This document shows, in pieces, positions 9,835-18,035 of a DNA stretch of 62,082 nt (positions are counted from its first letter, which is position 1; every line of letters begins with the position of its first letter). This DNA comes from an uncultured Oscillospiraceae bacterium. Its GTDB lineage: Bacteria; Bacillota; Clostridia; Oscillospirales; Oscillospiraceae. The position numbers were made by a program, and so were the translations under genes. Location: contig CATKZW010000011.1 of NCBI GenBank assembly GCA_949841465.1, forward strand, positions 1-62,082. The letters run 5' to 3'. Under the pieces are notes generated by a model that was not told the origin of the DNA, did not search any database, and was given only the letters and a program-made list of their open reading frames with translations.

Positions 9835-11319
9835 ATGGAATTGAACGAAGCCCTGGCCAAGCTGGCCGAGCTGCAAAAGAAGATGTACGCCTATAACGCG
9901 GCGTCCTCCTCCCTGTACCTGGACGGCACCACCGTGGCCCCCAAGGACACCGCCGAGGGCCGGGGGGTGGCCCTGGGCATTCTGGCCGGAGAGCAGCACA
10001 AGCTGTTCTCCGCTCCCGAGGTGGGCGAGCTGCTGGACTTCCTGTGGGAGCACAGGGACGAACTGGACCAGCTCCACCGCCGCCAGGCGGAGGAGCTGCG
10101 CCGCTCCTATGCCCAGCTCACCCGCATCCCGGCGGACGAGTATATGGAATACGCCATGCTCACCAACGAGGCTGGCGACGTGTGGCGACGGGCCAAGGAG
10201 AAGGGTGATTTCGAGCTGTTCCGCCCGGTGCTGGAAAAACTGGTGGCCTTCAACATCAAGTTCGCCGGCTATTACGACAGCTCCAAGGCCCTGCTCAACG
10301 AGTACGAGCGCGGGGTGGACACGGCCTACCTGGATGAATTTTTCGCCACCCTCCGGGAGCGCATCGTCCCCCTGATCCACGCCATCGGAGAGAAGGAGCA
10401 GCCCGACGACAGCTTCCTGCGGCGGCACTACCCCGCGGAAGCCCAGCGGAGGTTCTCCGACTACCTGATGGAGGTGCTGGGGCTGGACCGGGCCCACTGT
10501 ACCATCGGTGAGACAGAGCACCCCTACACCCTGGAATTCAACAACAAGGATGTGCGCATCACCACCCACTACGACGAGGACAACGTGAGCTTCTCCATGT
10601 ACTCCGTTATCCACGAGGGGGGCCACGCCAAGTATGAGCTGGGCATCTCCGACGACGTGCAGTACACCTGCCTGGCGGGGGGCGTGTCCATGGGGGTGCA
10701 CGAGAGCCAGTCAAGATTTTATGAAAATCTGATCGGCCGCTCCAAACCCTTTGTGGAGGCCATCTTCCCCAGGATGCAGGAGTTTTTCCCGGAGCAGCTA
10801 CAGGACGTGACGGCAGAGCAGTTCTACCGGGCGGTGAACAAGGCCCAGCCCTCCCTCATCCGCACCGAGGCGGACGAGCTGACCTACTGCCTGCACATCA
10901 TGGTGCGCTACGAGATCGAAAAGCAGCTCATCAGCGGCAAGCTGGCTGTTAAGGACGTACCCGACACGTGGAACCGGCTGTACAAGGAATATCTGGGCAT
11001 CGACGTGCCCAACGACCGGCAGGGCTGCCTCCAGGACAGCCACTGGTCTGGAGGGTCCTTCGGCTACTTCCCCTCCTACGCCCTGGGCAGCGCCTACGGG
11101 GCCCAGATGCTGAAAAACATGGAGCGGGACATGGACGTATGGGGACCTGTTTCCAGAGGCGACCTGTCCCAGGTGTCCGGCTGGCTGGGGGAAAAGGTCC
11201 ACAAATTCGGCGGCCTGCTGGAGCCCGCCGACGTGGTGAAAAACGCCTGCGGCCAATTTGACCCCACCGTGTTCGCCGACTACCTGGAGAAGAAGTACAG
11301 CCAGCTGTACGGGCTGTGA
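9835..11319 (+). CDS. Metallocarboxypeptidase, M32 (Taq) family
   Basis: A 494-residue cytoplasmic carboxypeptidase that removes C-terminal amino acids from peptides. The zinc site VIHEGGHAKYE shows HExxH with HEGGH, followed by the family's downstream ESQSRFYEN with the third-ligand Glu, and later IRTEADELTYCLHIMVR and RQGCLQDSHWSGGSFGYFPSYALG, both characteristic M32 segments. Length is normal (about 500). I chose ATG at 9835 (MELNEALAKL), with GAGG eight bases upstream; the frame opens earlier at 9784 but that stretch crosses the hairpin. The YwlG-like gene starts nine bases after the stop, so the two are probably cotranscribed. Confidence 0.95.
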   Translation: MELNEALAKLAELQKKMYAYNAASSSLYLDGTTVAPKDTAEGRGVALGILAGEQHKLFSAPEVGELLDFLWEHRDELDQLHRRQAEELRRSYAQLTRIPADEYMEYAMLTNEAGDVWRRAKEKGDFELFRPVLEKLVAFNIKFAGYYDSSKALLNEYERGVDTAYLDEFFATLRERIVPLIHAIGEKEQPDDSFLRRHYPAEAQRRFSDYLMEVLGLDRAHCTIGETEHPYTLEFNNKDVRITTHYDEDNVSFSMYSVIHEGGHAKYELGISDDVQYTCLAGGVSMGVHESQSRFYENLIGRSKPFVEAIFPRMQEFFPEQLQDVTAEQFYRAVNKAQPSLIRTEADELTYCLHIMVRYEIEKQLISGKLAVKDVPDTWNRLYKEYLGIDVPNDRQGCLQDSHWSGGSFGYFPSYALGSAYGAQMLKNMERDMDVWGPVSRGDLSQVSGWLGEKVHKFGGLLEPADVVKNACGQFDPTVFADYLEKKYSQLYGL

Positions 11320-11328
11320 GGGTGCGCC

Positions 11329-11877
11329 ATGGAACCGAATTTTGAACAGATCACCGCCCAGGCCCGCACGGCGGCCGCAGAGCTGCTGGACAACGCCGGA
11401 CTGAGGCCGGGGAACCTCTTTGTGGTGGGCTGCTCCTCCTCCGAGGTGCTGGGGGGACACATCGGCAGGGCCTCCAGCCGGGAGGCGGCGGAGGCGGTGT
11501 TCAACGGTATTTATCCCGTCCTGCGGGAGCGGGGCGTGTACCTGGCCGCCCAGTGCTGTGAGCATTTGAACCGGGCCCTCATCATTGAGCGAGACTGTGC
11601 GGAGCGGTACGGCTATGAGCCGGTGTGCGTGGTGCCTCAGCTCAAGGCCGGGGGCTCCTTCGCCACCCAGGCATGGGGGACGTTCGCCCGTCCCACCGCC
11701 GTGGAGCATATCCGGGCCCACGCCGGGCTGGACATCGGCGGCACCCTCATCGGGATGCACCTGCGGGAGGTGGCGGTGCCCGTGCGGCTCAGCGTGGACC
11801 ACATCGGGCAGGCCATCCTGCTGTGCGCCCGTACCCGCCCCAAATTTATCGGCGGGAGCCGGGCGGTATACGAATAA
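11329..11877 (+). CDS. TIGR01440/UPF0340 (YwlG-like) protein
   Basis: A 182-residue conserved cytoplasmic protein of the UPF0340 family (B. subtilis YwlG), whose activity is not established. Typical segments are LFVVGCSSSEVLGGHIG near the start, LAAQCCEHLNRALIIER with the conserved CCEHLNRA, VPQLKAGGSFATQAW, and DIGGTLIGMHLREVAVPVR near the end. Length is normal. It follows the M32 peptidase by nine bases and ends at a strong terminator, so it is the last gene of that unit. Confidence 0.92.
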   Translation: MEPNFEQITAQARTAAAELLDNAGLRPGNLFVVGCSSSEVLGGHIGRASSREAAEAVFNGIYPVLRERGVYLAAQCCEHLNRALIIERDCAERYGYEPVCVVPQLKAGGSFATQAWGTFARPTAVEHIRAHAGLDIGGTLIGMHLREVAVPVRLSVDHIGQAILLCARTRPKFIGGSRAVYE

Positions 11878-11892
11878 AGAACCTCTGCAGAT

Positions 11893-11936
11893 GATAACAG
11901 CGGCGGGACCTTTCGGTCCCGCCGCTGTTATCTTTT
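11893..11936 (+). terminator. Strong intrinsic terminator after the YwlG-like gene
   Basis: GATAACAGCGGCGGGACC (11893-11910), loop TTTC, and an 18-base perfect complement (11915-11932), followed by TTTTT. It ends the plus-strand unit; the minus-strand DUF2264 gene also ends just beyond it. Confidence 0.95.
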
Positions 11937-11985
11937 TGCCGCGATCCCTGTCCGGGCTTCCCCCGGCCTCACAGCCAAACGCCGC

Positions 11986-13710
11986 TCACTTAAAGTAGTC
12001 CACCTGGGTGCGGATGGTCTGGGTTCCCTTCTCAATGCGGTACACCGCCATGGGGATGGCGGTCTTGGGGAAGATCAGGTTGGTGTTCGTGTCTGGCAGA
12101 AGCACATCGCCCCACCCCTTGTCCTCCAGAGCGGTGACGACACAGAAATCCTCCCCGCAGCGGGCCTCGGCGCGGGCTCCGCCGGTCACCCAGGAATTGG
12201 GCGCAAAGTCGCTGGCGTTGATGGCAAAGCCGCCGTCATAGGCCTGACAGTCAAAAGCGCTTTCAATGACGTGAGTGCGGATGTGCCCCGTGGGGGTGGG
12301 CTCAATTTTGGTGCGCACCCGGATGCCGTCCAGCGGGGACCAGCAGGTCTCCACGCCGGACCGCCCGATGGAATAGCCCGGCTCGGCCACGTCCCGGGTG
12401 TAGTAATGCTTCCCCACCTTGAAGCACAGCACGCTGTCCGGCGCCATCTGGGCCAGCTCCAGGTTGGCCCGGGCGATGCTGAACCCATAGCGGCTGGAAT
12501 AGGCAAACTTGCTGTACTTCTCCGCCGTGTGGGCGTAGGGCTCCATTTCCAGCCGCCCGGGCACCAGGGCCACCACGTTCTTCTCGTCCCGCTGGACGAT
12601 CATGTTGGCGTGGGGCAGGTATCTGCACCGGTCCAGCTCAGGCAGGGGGGCGCACTCCGCCGCCCAGAAGGGGTGGTCGTCGGGCAGGGCCAGGAAAGCG
12701 AAGCATTTCAGCGCCCAGTAGGGGGAGCCGGGCGCGTTGTAGGTCTCCGACATCTGCAGGTTGGGGTAAGCATACCCGATGGTGAGCACTCCGGCGTTGT
12801 CATAGATGGGCTGGTTCAGCCACCAGGCCAGGTGCCGGACCAGGATGCCCTTCATCACCGGCAGGGGCAGCACCTCCTCCCCCGCCAACAGGGCCACGGC
12901 GAAGAAGGCCCCCTGGGCGAAGCGGTAGGTCAGCGACCGGCCATAGGCGATGGACGCGCCGTCCCCGGCAAACCAGTAGACGTAGTCCTGGGCAAAGGCC
13001 CTGGCCCGCTCCCGGAACCGAGCACAGCGCTCAGGCTCCTCCTTCTCCATAAACATGGCGTACAGCAGGCCGTAGCTGACCATCACAAAGGGATTGTAGT
13101 AGTCCTTCTCCCCTCCGGCCCCGTCGTGATACCAGCCGCCGTCGTCGTAGAAGTCCTCAATCAGGCCCAGGCCAAAGTCCAGCCGCTCCTGGCTGTAGGG
13201 CCGCCCCACCGATTTCAGCGCCAGATTGGTGAGGATGCAGAACCACTGCCAGTTGCTGGCCACGCACTCGTGGCGGTTGATCTCCCACATCCACTCCACC
13301 AGGTTGTCCTTTCCCCGGTCGGACAGGGGTTCCCAGATCTTGTCCGGCGTGAACAGGATGCCGTAGGACACCGCCGCCATCTCGCAGAACTTCTGGTCAT
13401 AGCGCCGCCCCTTGTGCCAGTACTCCGGGTGGTCCGGGTCGGGACCGTGCTCAAAGCCCCGGCGGTACAGGTCCTCGAACTCCGGCTCCCTGCCGCCCCC
13501 CGCCCAAAAGGGCGTCAGCCCCCACAGGGGACGGGCAAATGCCTCCATTTGTATGGAGTCGTTTTCATAATGGGTGCTGGTGACGCCCAGGTCCACCCGT
13601 GCGCCTCCCTCACTGTAAAAGGGCTTTAACGGCTCCAACAGCCGCAGCAGGGAGGCTTGGGCCGCCTCTTTCGTGGAAAAGTCGGATTCCGCATAGTGAT
13701 ATCGCTCCAT
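11986..13710 (-). CDS. DUF2264 domain-containing protein
   Basis: A 574-residue protein matching the DUF2264 family (PF10022), which is found beside glycoside hydrolases and polysaccharide lyases. The N-terminal two thirds look like an (alpha/alpha)6-toroid, with NWQWFCILTNLALK, DDGGWYHDGAGGEKDYYNPFV and SIAYGRSLTYRFAQGAFFA. The C-terminal third is beta-rich (YSSRYGFSIARANLELAQ), as in heparinase-like enzymes. There is no signal peptide, so it acts in the cytoplasm. The gene starts 15 bases after the GH88 gene and is surely cotranscribed. By context it probably processes an oligosaccharide carrying uronic acid, but no activity can be assigned. Confidence 0.88.
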   Translation of the reverse strand: MERYHYAESDFSTKEAAQASLLRLLEPLKPFYSEGGARVDLGVTSTHYENDSIQMEAFARPLWGLTPFWAGGGREPEFEDLYRRGFEHGPDPDHPEYWHKGRRYDQKFCEMAAVSYGILFTPDKIWEPLSDRGKDNLVEWMWEINRHECVASNWQWFCILTNLALKSVGRPYSQERLDFGLGLIEDFYDDGGWYHDGAGGEKDYYNPFVMVSYGLLYAMFMEKEEPERCARFRERARAFAQDYVYWFAGDGASIAYGRSLTYRFAQGAFFAVALLAGEEVLPLPVMKGILVRHLAWWLNQPIYDNAGVLTIGYAYPNLQMSETYNAPGSPYWALKCFAFLALPDDHPFWAAECAPLPELDRCRYLPHANMIVQRDEKNVVALVPGRLEMEPYAHTAEKYSKFAYSSRYGFSIARANLELAQMAPDSVLCFKVGKHYYTRDVAEPGYSIGRSGVETCWSPLDGIRVRTKIEPTPTGHIRTHVIESAFDCQAYDGGFAINASDFAPNSWVTGGARAEARCGEDFCVVTALEDKGWGDVLLPDTNTNLIFPKTAIPMAVYRIEKGTQTIRTQVDYFK

Positions 13711-13725
13711 AACAATACACTCCGT

Positions 13726-14880
13726 TTACCAATATGGGTCCCAGTCCCCAGCCAGACGGGTGAGGGCCTCCATGTAGAAATAATCGCCCCAGGAGGTGCA
13801 CTCGTCCACGCCCTCGGGGACGCAGGTGTTGTAGGGGCTCTTTTTGCTGTAGGTGCCGTGGAGGATCAGGCCCGTGCCCGCCACCGGTGTCTCCACCGCG
13901 TAATTCTGCGCCAGGCTGCCCACCATCTCACGGGCCAGCGTTTCATACTCCCCGCTCTCCTCACGGGGCAGGATGCGCACCGCCTCCAGCAGGCCGCAGG
14001 CCACGATGGCGGCGGAAGAGGAATCCCTGGGCTCACCGCTGTCTGGCTGGAAGAGCATGTCCCAGCAGGGCACCAGGTCCTCAGGCAGACGGGTGAGGTA
14101 GAACGCCAGCGCCCGCTTGAATGTGTCCAGCGCGGCGGGGTCGCCGGTGTCGCGATAGCTTAGGATGGAGCCATACACCCCCCAGGCCTGTCCCCTGGCC
14201 CAGAAGCTGTCGTCCTGATAGCCCTGGCAGGTGCGGCCGTAGCCGGGAGTGCCGTCCTTGTTCATATAGAAAGTGTGGTAGGTGGAGCCGTCCGGCCGGA
14301 AGGAGTTGGCCATGCAGGTGGCGGTGTGGCGGCGGGCGATGTCCGCGTACTTCCCGTCCCCCGTCTCATGACTTGCCCAGTAGAGCAGGGGCAGGTTCAG
14401 CAGGCAGTCGATGATATAGCGGTAGTTGGCTGCCGCCCCCATCCGCCCCCAGGCCTGGATGAACTCCCCCTTGGGCTGGAAGCGGCTGATGAGCTGGTCC
14501 GCCGCCAGGATCGCGGCCTCCCTGGCCTGTTGGTCCCCGGTGAGCTTGTATGCCGCCACGCAGGCCGGGGTGTACAGGAACCCCATGTCGTGGTGGGCCA
14601 CCCGGATCTTCTTCACAATGCGCCGGTGGAAGCTCTCCACCATGGTTTTGCCCGTCTGGCGGAACGCCTCCTCCCCCGTGCGTTCGTAGGCCAGCCAGAC
14701 CTCCCCCGGCCAGAAGCCGCAGGTCCAGTCCACGTTGCCGCAGGTGGGATAGATGTTGTTCACGCTGGAGTGATGCTGACAGCGCTTGGTGTACTTGGGC
14801 AGGTTGAGCCGCACCTGCTCCACCGCCTTATCCAGGGCGGCCCGGACCTGTTCGTCGGTGATGGGAAGGGGTCTGCTCAT
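13726..14880 (-). CDS. Glycoside hydrolase family 88, unsaturated uronyl hydrolase
   Basis: A 384-residue cytoplasmic enzyme that hydrates and cleaves the 4,5-unsaturated uronic acid from oligosaccharides left by polysaccharide lyases, for example from glycosaminoglycans or gellan-like glycans. Visible marks are NVDWTCGFWPGEVWLAYE, HHDMGFLYTPA with the first catalytic-type Asp, RYIIDCLLNLPLLYWAS with the second Asp, and DDSFWARGQAWGVYG, all typical of GH88. No signal peptide is seen. I chose ATG at 14880, with GAGG eight bases upstream; an in-frame GTG at 14889 is less likely. It is followed by DUF2264. The KDG-pathway genes upstream on the same strand would use its product only after kduI/kduD-type steps, which are not in the window. 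Confidence 0.92.
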   Translation of the reverse strand: MSRPLPITDEQVRAALDKAVEQVRLNLPKYTKRCQHHSSVNNIYPTCGNVDWTCGFWPGEVWLAYERTGEEAFRQTGKTMVESFHRRIVKKIRVAHHDMGFLYTPACVAAYKLTGDQQAREAAILAADQLISRFQPKGEFIQAWGRMGAAANYRYIIDCLLNLPLLYWASHETGDGKYADIARRHTATCMANSFRPDGSTYHTFYMNKDGTPGYGRTCQGYQDDSFWARGQAWGVYGSILSYRDTGDPAALDTFKRALAFYLTRLPEDLVPCWDMLFQPDSGEPRDSSSAAIVACGLLEAVRILPREESGEYETLAREMVGSLAQNYAVETPVAGTGLILHGTYSKKSPYNTCVPEGVDECTSWGDYFYMEALTRLAGDWDPYW

Positions 14881-14920
14881 GTTGAACACCTCTTTTGATA
14901 GTCACCGCACTTCAAAGCAA

Positions 14921-14937
14921 TCAAAAGCTTCTTTTGA
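14921..14937. repeat. Palindrome TCAAAAG-ctt-CTTTTGA in the GH88 leader
   Basis: A perfect inverted repeat with 7-base arms and a 3-base centre, 41 bases upstream of the GH88 start. Slightly further up, TTATGCAG (14952-14959) and CTGCATAA (14978-14985) form another inverted pair just after the predicted transcription start. Either could be an operator for a sugar-acid regulator; this is inference. Confidence 0.45.
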
Positions 14938-14994
14938 AGTCCGCGGCGTATTTATGCAGCAGGAACCGCAAAACGGCCTGCATAAGCTGAATTG

Positions 14995-15023
14995 ATTGTA
15001 CCCTTTCCAGCCGCCGCTGGCAA
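14995..15023 (-). promoter_or_regulatory. Promoter of the GH88-DUF2264 unit
   Basis: On the minus strand, TTGCCA (15023-15018), a 17-base spacer and TACAAT (15000-14995). The predicted leader is about 108 bases long and contains the two inverted repeats at 14921-14985. Confidence 0.55.
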
Positions 15024-15050
15024 TACCCTGACGGAAATATTTTCAGCGCC

Positions 15051-15085
15051 AAAGGACCTGGCCCCACGGGGGAGCCAGGTCCTTT
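15051..15085 (-). terminator. Terminator after uxaC
   Basis: AAAGGACCTGGC (15051-15062) pairs with GCCAGGTCCTTT (15074-15085) across an 11-base loop, 21 bases after the uxaC stop. The T tract in the minus direction is short, so termination may be incomplete. Confidence 0.7.
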
Positions 15086-15106
15086 TCACGCGGATAAAGC
15101 CGCCGC

Positions 15107-16540
15107 TTACAGCCCGAAGTACCGGGCGGCGTTGTTGTAGCAGATGCCCTCCACGATCTTCTTCAGGGAGGCATCGAAGTTGGGATACTCGCCGTTTTCC
15201 ACCCACTCGCCGATCAGATTGCACAGGATGCGGCGGAAATAGTCGTGCCGGGCGTAGCTGAGGAAGGAGCGGGAGTCGGTGAGCATGCCCACAAAGTTGC
15301 CCAGCAGTCCCAGGTTGGCCAGGGACTTCATCTGGGCCTCCATGCCGGACTTGGTGTCGTTGAACCACCAGGCGGAGCCGTGCTGGATCTTGCCGGGGAT
15401 CTCGTCGGACTGGAAGCAGCCCAGAATGGTGCCCAGCTGCTCGTTGTCGGCGGGATTCAGGGAGTACAGGATGGTCTTGGGGCACTTGCCCTCGGCGTCC
15501 AGGGCGGACAGCAGACGGGCCACGTCCTGGCCGCAGGTGTTCTGGGAGATGGCGTCGAAGCCGGTGTCGGGACCCATCTTGGCGAACATCCGCTGGTTCA
15601 TGTTTCGCATGCAGGAGTAGTGCAGCTGCATGGCGATGTCCAGGCGGTGGTACTCCCGGCCCAGATGGAGCAGGATGGCGGTCTGATAGCGCTCAGCCTC
15701 CTTGGTGCTCACTTCCTCGCCCTTCATGACCTTCTCAAATGCCTCGTTGGCCTTCTTGGGGGAGCAGGGACGGAAGGGGATATAGTCCAGACCGTGGTCA
15801 CTGGCCCGGCAGCCCAGCTTCTTGAAGAACTCCAGGCGCTGGGTCAGAGCGGCGCACACGTCCTCCACGCTGTCCAGGCTGTCCCTGCCCACGCTGGCGG
15901 CCAGCTTGCCGATATACTCCACAAAGCCGGGCTTGTTGATGTTGATGGCCTTGTCCGGGCGGAAGGAGGGGCACACCTTCACGTCAATGGTGGGGTCGGC
16001 GGCAATCTTCTCATGCCACTCCAGGGTGTCAATGGGATCGTCGGTGGTGCCGATCATGGCCACGTTGGCCTTCTTGATGATGCCCCGGGCGGTGAGGTCG
16101 GGGTCGCTGCGCAGCTTCTCGTTGCAGAAGTCCCAGCACTCCCGGGCGGTCTCCGGGGTCAGGGGCTTGTCGTACCCAAAGAACTGCCGCAGCTCCAGGT
16201 TGCACCAGTGGTACATGGGGTTGCCGATGGCCATCTCCAGGGTCTCGGCGAACTTCATGAACCGGTCGAAGGCGGGCTTGTCGCCGGACACGTACTCCTC
16301 GCTCACCCCATTGGAGCGCATGAGACGCCACTTGTAGTGGTCGCCGAAGTAGCTGCCGTCAGGGTTCTCGCCGCCCAGCCACACCTCCACCAGGTTGTCA
16401 AACCGGCGGTCCTCAAAAATCTCGCGGGGAGGGATGTGGCAGTGGTAGTCCACCAGGGGCATGGCGGCGGCGTAGTCGTGGTAGAGGTGCCGGGCGGTCT
16501 CGGTGCCCAGCAGGAAATCCTTGTCCATAAAGTCTTTCAT
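15107..16540 (-). CDS. uxaC: Uronate isomerase
   Basis: A 477-residue enzyme that converts D-glucuronate to D-fructuronate (and galacturonate to tagaturonate), the first step of hexuronate breakdown. It belongs to the amidohydrolase superfamily. Marks include PLVDYHCHIPP with the HxH metal motif near the start, WRLMRSNG, GTTDDPIDTLEWH, RGIIKKANVAMIG and the late FVGMLTDSRSFLSYARHDYFRR. Length is normal. ATG at 16540 is preceded by AGGAGG; the frame opens at a TTG 18 bases earlier that lies within the ribosome site. It is the last gene of the unit beginning with the KDPG aldolase. The uxuA/uxuB steps linking it to KDG are not in the window. Confidence 0.96.
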   Translation of the reverse strand: MKDFMDKDFLLGTETARHLYHDYAAAMPLVDYHCHIPPREIFEDRRFDNLVEVWLGGENPDGSYFGDHYKWRLMRSNGVSEEYVSGDKPAFDRFMKFAETLEMAIGNPMYHWCNLELRQFFGYDKPLTPETARECWDFCNEKLRSDPDLTARGIIKKANVAMIGTTDDPIDTLEWHEKIAADPTIDVKVCPSFRPDKAININKPGFVEYIGKLAASVGRDSLDSVEDVCAALTQRLEFFKKLGCRASDHGLDYIPFRPCSPKKANEAFEKVMKGEEVSTKEAERYQTAILLHLGREYHRLDIAMQLHYSCMRNMNQRMFAKMGPDTGFDAISQNTCGQDVARLLSALDAEGKCPKTILYSLNPADNEQLGTILGCFQSDEIPGKIQHGSAWWFNDTKSGMEAQMKSLANLGLLGNFVGMLTDSRSFLSYARHDYFRRILCNLIGEWVENGEYPNFDASLKKIVEGICYNNAARYFGL

Positions 16541-16610
16541 GGCGGTTCCTCCTGTCAAAAATGCGGGAGGCAGCCCGTCCTGTGGGGAACGGACGGCCTC
16601 CCTTTCAAGT

Positions 16611-17696
16611 TCAGCGCTTGATGTCGTAGTTCATGTTCATCAGGTTGCGGATGACCTCCGCGTCGTCGGTGATGTTGCCGTCGCCGTGGATGGTGTGCTT
16701 GATGACGCTGCTGGCCACGGCGAAGTTCACCATGTCCATAGACTTGTAGTTGTTCATCATGGCGTAAATCAACCCGCTGGCAAAGGCGTCGCCGCCGCCC
16801 ACCCGGTCCAGGATGTTGAAGGTGAAGCGCTTGCTCTCGAAGGTGTGGCCCTGATACCACATATAGGCCATCAGGCTGTTCTCGCTGCCGCTGTGGGCAA
16901 AGCGGACATGCCGGGCGATGCACTTCAGGTTGGGGTAGCGCTCCACGAACCGCTGGAAAATCTCATCCTGCTGCTCGTAGCTGGGCTGGAGAGGCACGCC
17001 GTCCTTCCAGTCCCCCTTGGAGCGGTCGCCCTCGTCCTTCCACAGGTGATAGGGCTCGATGCCCAGCAGCACGTCCACGTAGGACAGGCACTGGGTGCAG
17101 AAATCCCGGGCCTGCTCCCAGCTCCACAGCTGGCTGCGGAAGTTGCCGTCAAAGCTGATGGTCATCCCCTTTTCCCGGCCTGTCTTGAGGCAGTCCAGAA
17201 TCAGCTGGGCGCAGCTGGGGGACAGCGCCGGGGTGATGCCGCTGAGGTGCAGCCAGTCAAAGCCGTCCAGCAGCGCCCCCAGATCCACCTTGGAGAAATC
17301 ATACTCCGTGATGGCGGAGTGCTTGCGGTCGTAGGTCACCTTGCTGGCCCGGATGCCGTAGCCCGTCTCCAGATAGTAGGTTCCCAGCCGGTGGGTGGGG
17401 GTCTCCTCCGGGGTGGACAGAATGACGGGGGTGCAGTGCACGTCGTTGGACCGCAGGGCCCGCACGGCGCTCTTACCCAGGCTGTTGGCCGGCACCACGC
17501 TGAAAAAGGTGCTGTCAATGCCCAAATTGGCCAGCGCCAGGGCAATGTTTGCCTCACTGCCGCCATAGCTGGCGTCGAAGCTGTTGCTCACCCGGATCTT
17601 GCCGTAGTTGGGCGGGGTCAGCCGGAGCATGATCTCGCCGATGGTGATAAACTTCTGGGAGCTGTTCCCTTGGAGCAGAGGGTTATAGTGTTCCAT
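16611..17696 (-). CDS. PfkB-family sugar kinase, probable 2-keto-3-deoxygluconate kinase (copy 1)
   Basis: A 361-residue carbohydrate kinase. The N-terminal signature YGGSEANIALALANLG and the C-terminal anion-hole signature DRVGGGDAFASGL, with its catalytic Asp, define the PfkB/ribokinase family. In this operon the natural substrate is 2-keto-3-deoxygluconate, phosphorylated to KDPG for the aldolase at 19172. It is longer than copy 2 by about 20 residues, with an extra charged segment around WKDEGDRSKGDWKDGV after the central domain. GGGGGAG lies before ATG 17696. It is separated from copy 2 by 339 bases that hold a repeat element. Having two kinases suggests different sugar acids. Confidence 0.85.
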   Translation of the reverse strand: MEHYNPLLQGNSSQKFITIGEIMLRLTPPNYGKIRVSNSFDASYGGSEANIALALANLGIDSTFFSVVPANSLGKSAVRALRSNDVHCTPVILSTPEETPTHRLGTYYLETGYGIRASKVTYDRKHSAITEYDFSKVDLGALLDGFDWLHLSGITPALSPSCAQLILDCLKTGREKGMTISFDGNFRSQLWSWEQARDFCTQCLSYVDVLLGIEPYHLWKDEGDRSKGDWKDGVPLQPSYEQQDEIFQRFVERYPNLKCIARHVRFAHSGSENSLMAYMWYQGHTFESKRFTFNILDRVGGGDAFASGLIYAMMNNYKSMDMVNFAVASSVIKHTIHGDGNITDDAEVIRNLMNMNYDIKR

Positions 17697-17725
17697 ATCG
17701 TTCTCCCCCAAATCAGAATATAGGG

Positions 17726-17895
17726 CCTTCTTTTTCTTTCTGTAGAAAGAAAAAGAAGCAAAAAGAAAGACTTTTAGACTACTTCTACACGCAAGAAATC
17801 AGAGCAGACAGATTTTATCTTTTCATGACAGCACAACTATATTTCAGAAATAGTCTAAAAGTTCTTTTTCGGTTTCTGCCCTTTTCAAAAGAAAG
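17726..17895. repeat. Diverged copy of the hairpin-ended repeat (copy C)
   Basis: The gap 17697-18035 begins with a 14-bp hairpin, CTTCTTTTTCTTTC (17727-17740), loop TGTA and its complement (17745-17758). It then has CTTTTAGACTA (17771-17781), whose inverted copy TAGTCTAAAAG is at 17851-17861, and ends with TTCTTTTTCGGTTTC and a weak hairpin. The order matches the two better copies at 43549 and 46533, but the interior differs. The remaining 17896-18035 is G+C-rich with no gene or clear signal seen. Confidence 0.7.
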
Positions 17896-18035
17896 AGACT
17901 TGTCACGCTCGCTTTGGGCACGCGGCCGGGTCGCTTTCCCTCCGACTCGGGCTGGTGTCCGCGCCGCTTTGCGGCTCTCCCCTCGCCCTCGCTTCGGTCC
18001 AAGCTCCCCTGCGCGCCTAAGCTCGCGCTTCTTTC

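Noticed and set aside
17896..18035. G+C-rich stretch after repeat copy C as a possible structured RNA
   Set aside because: It has CGC-rich short repeats but no stable, extended stem or known motif that I could identify.
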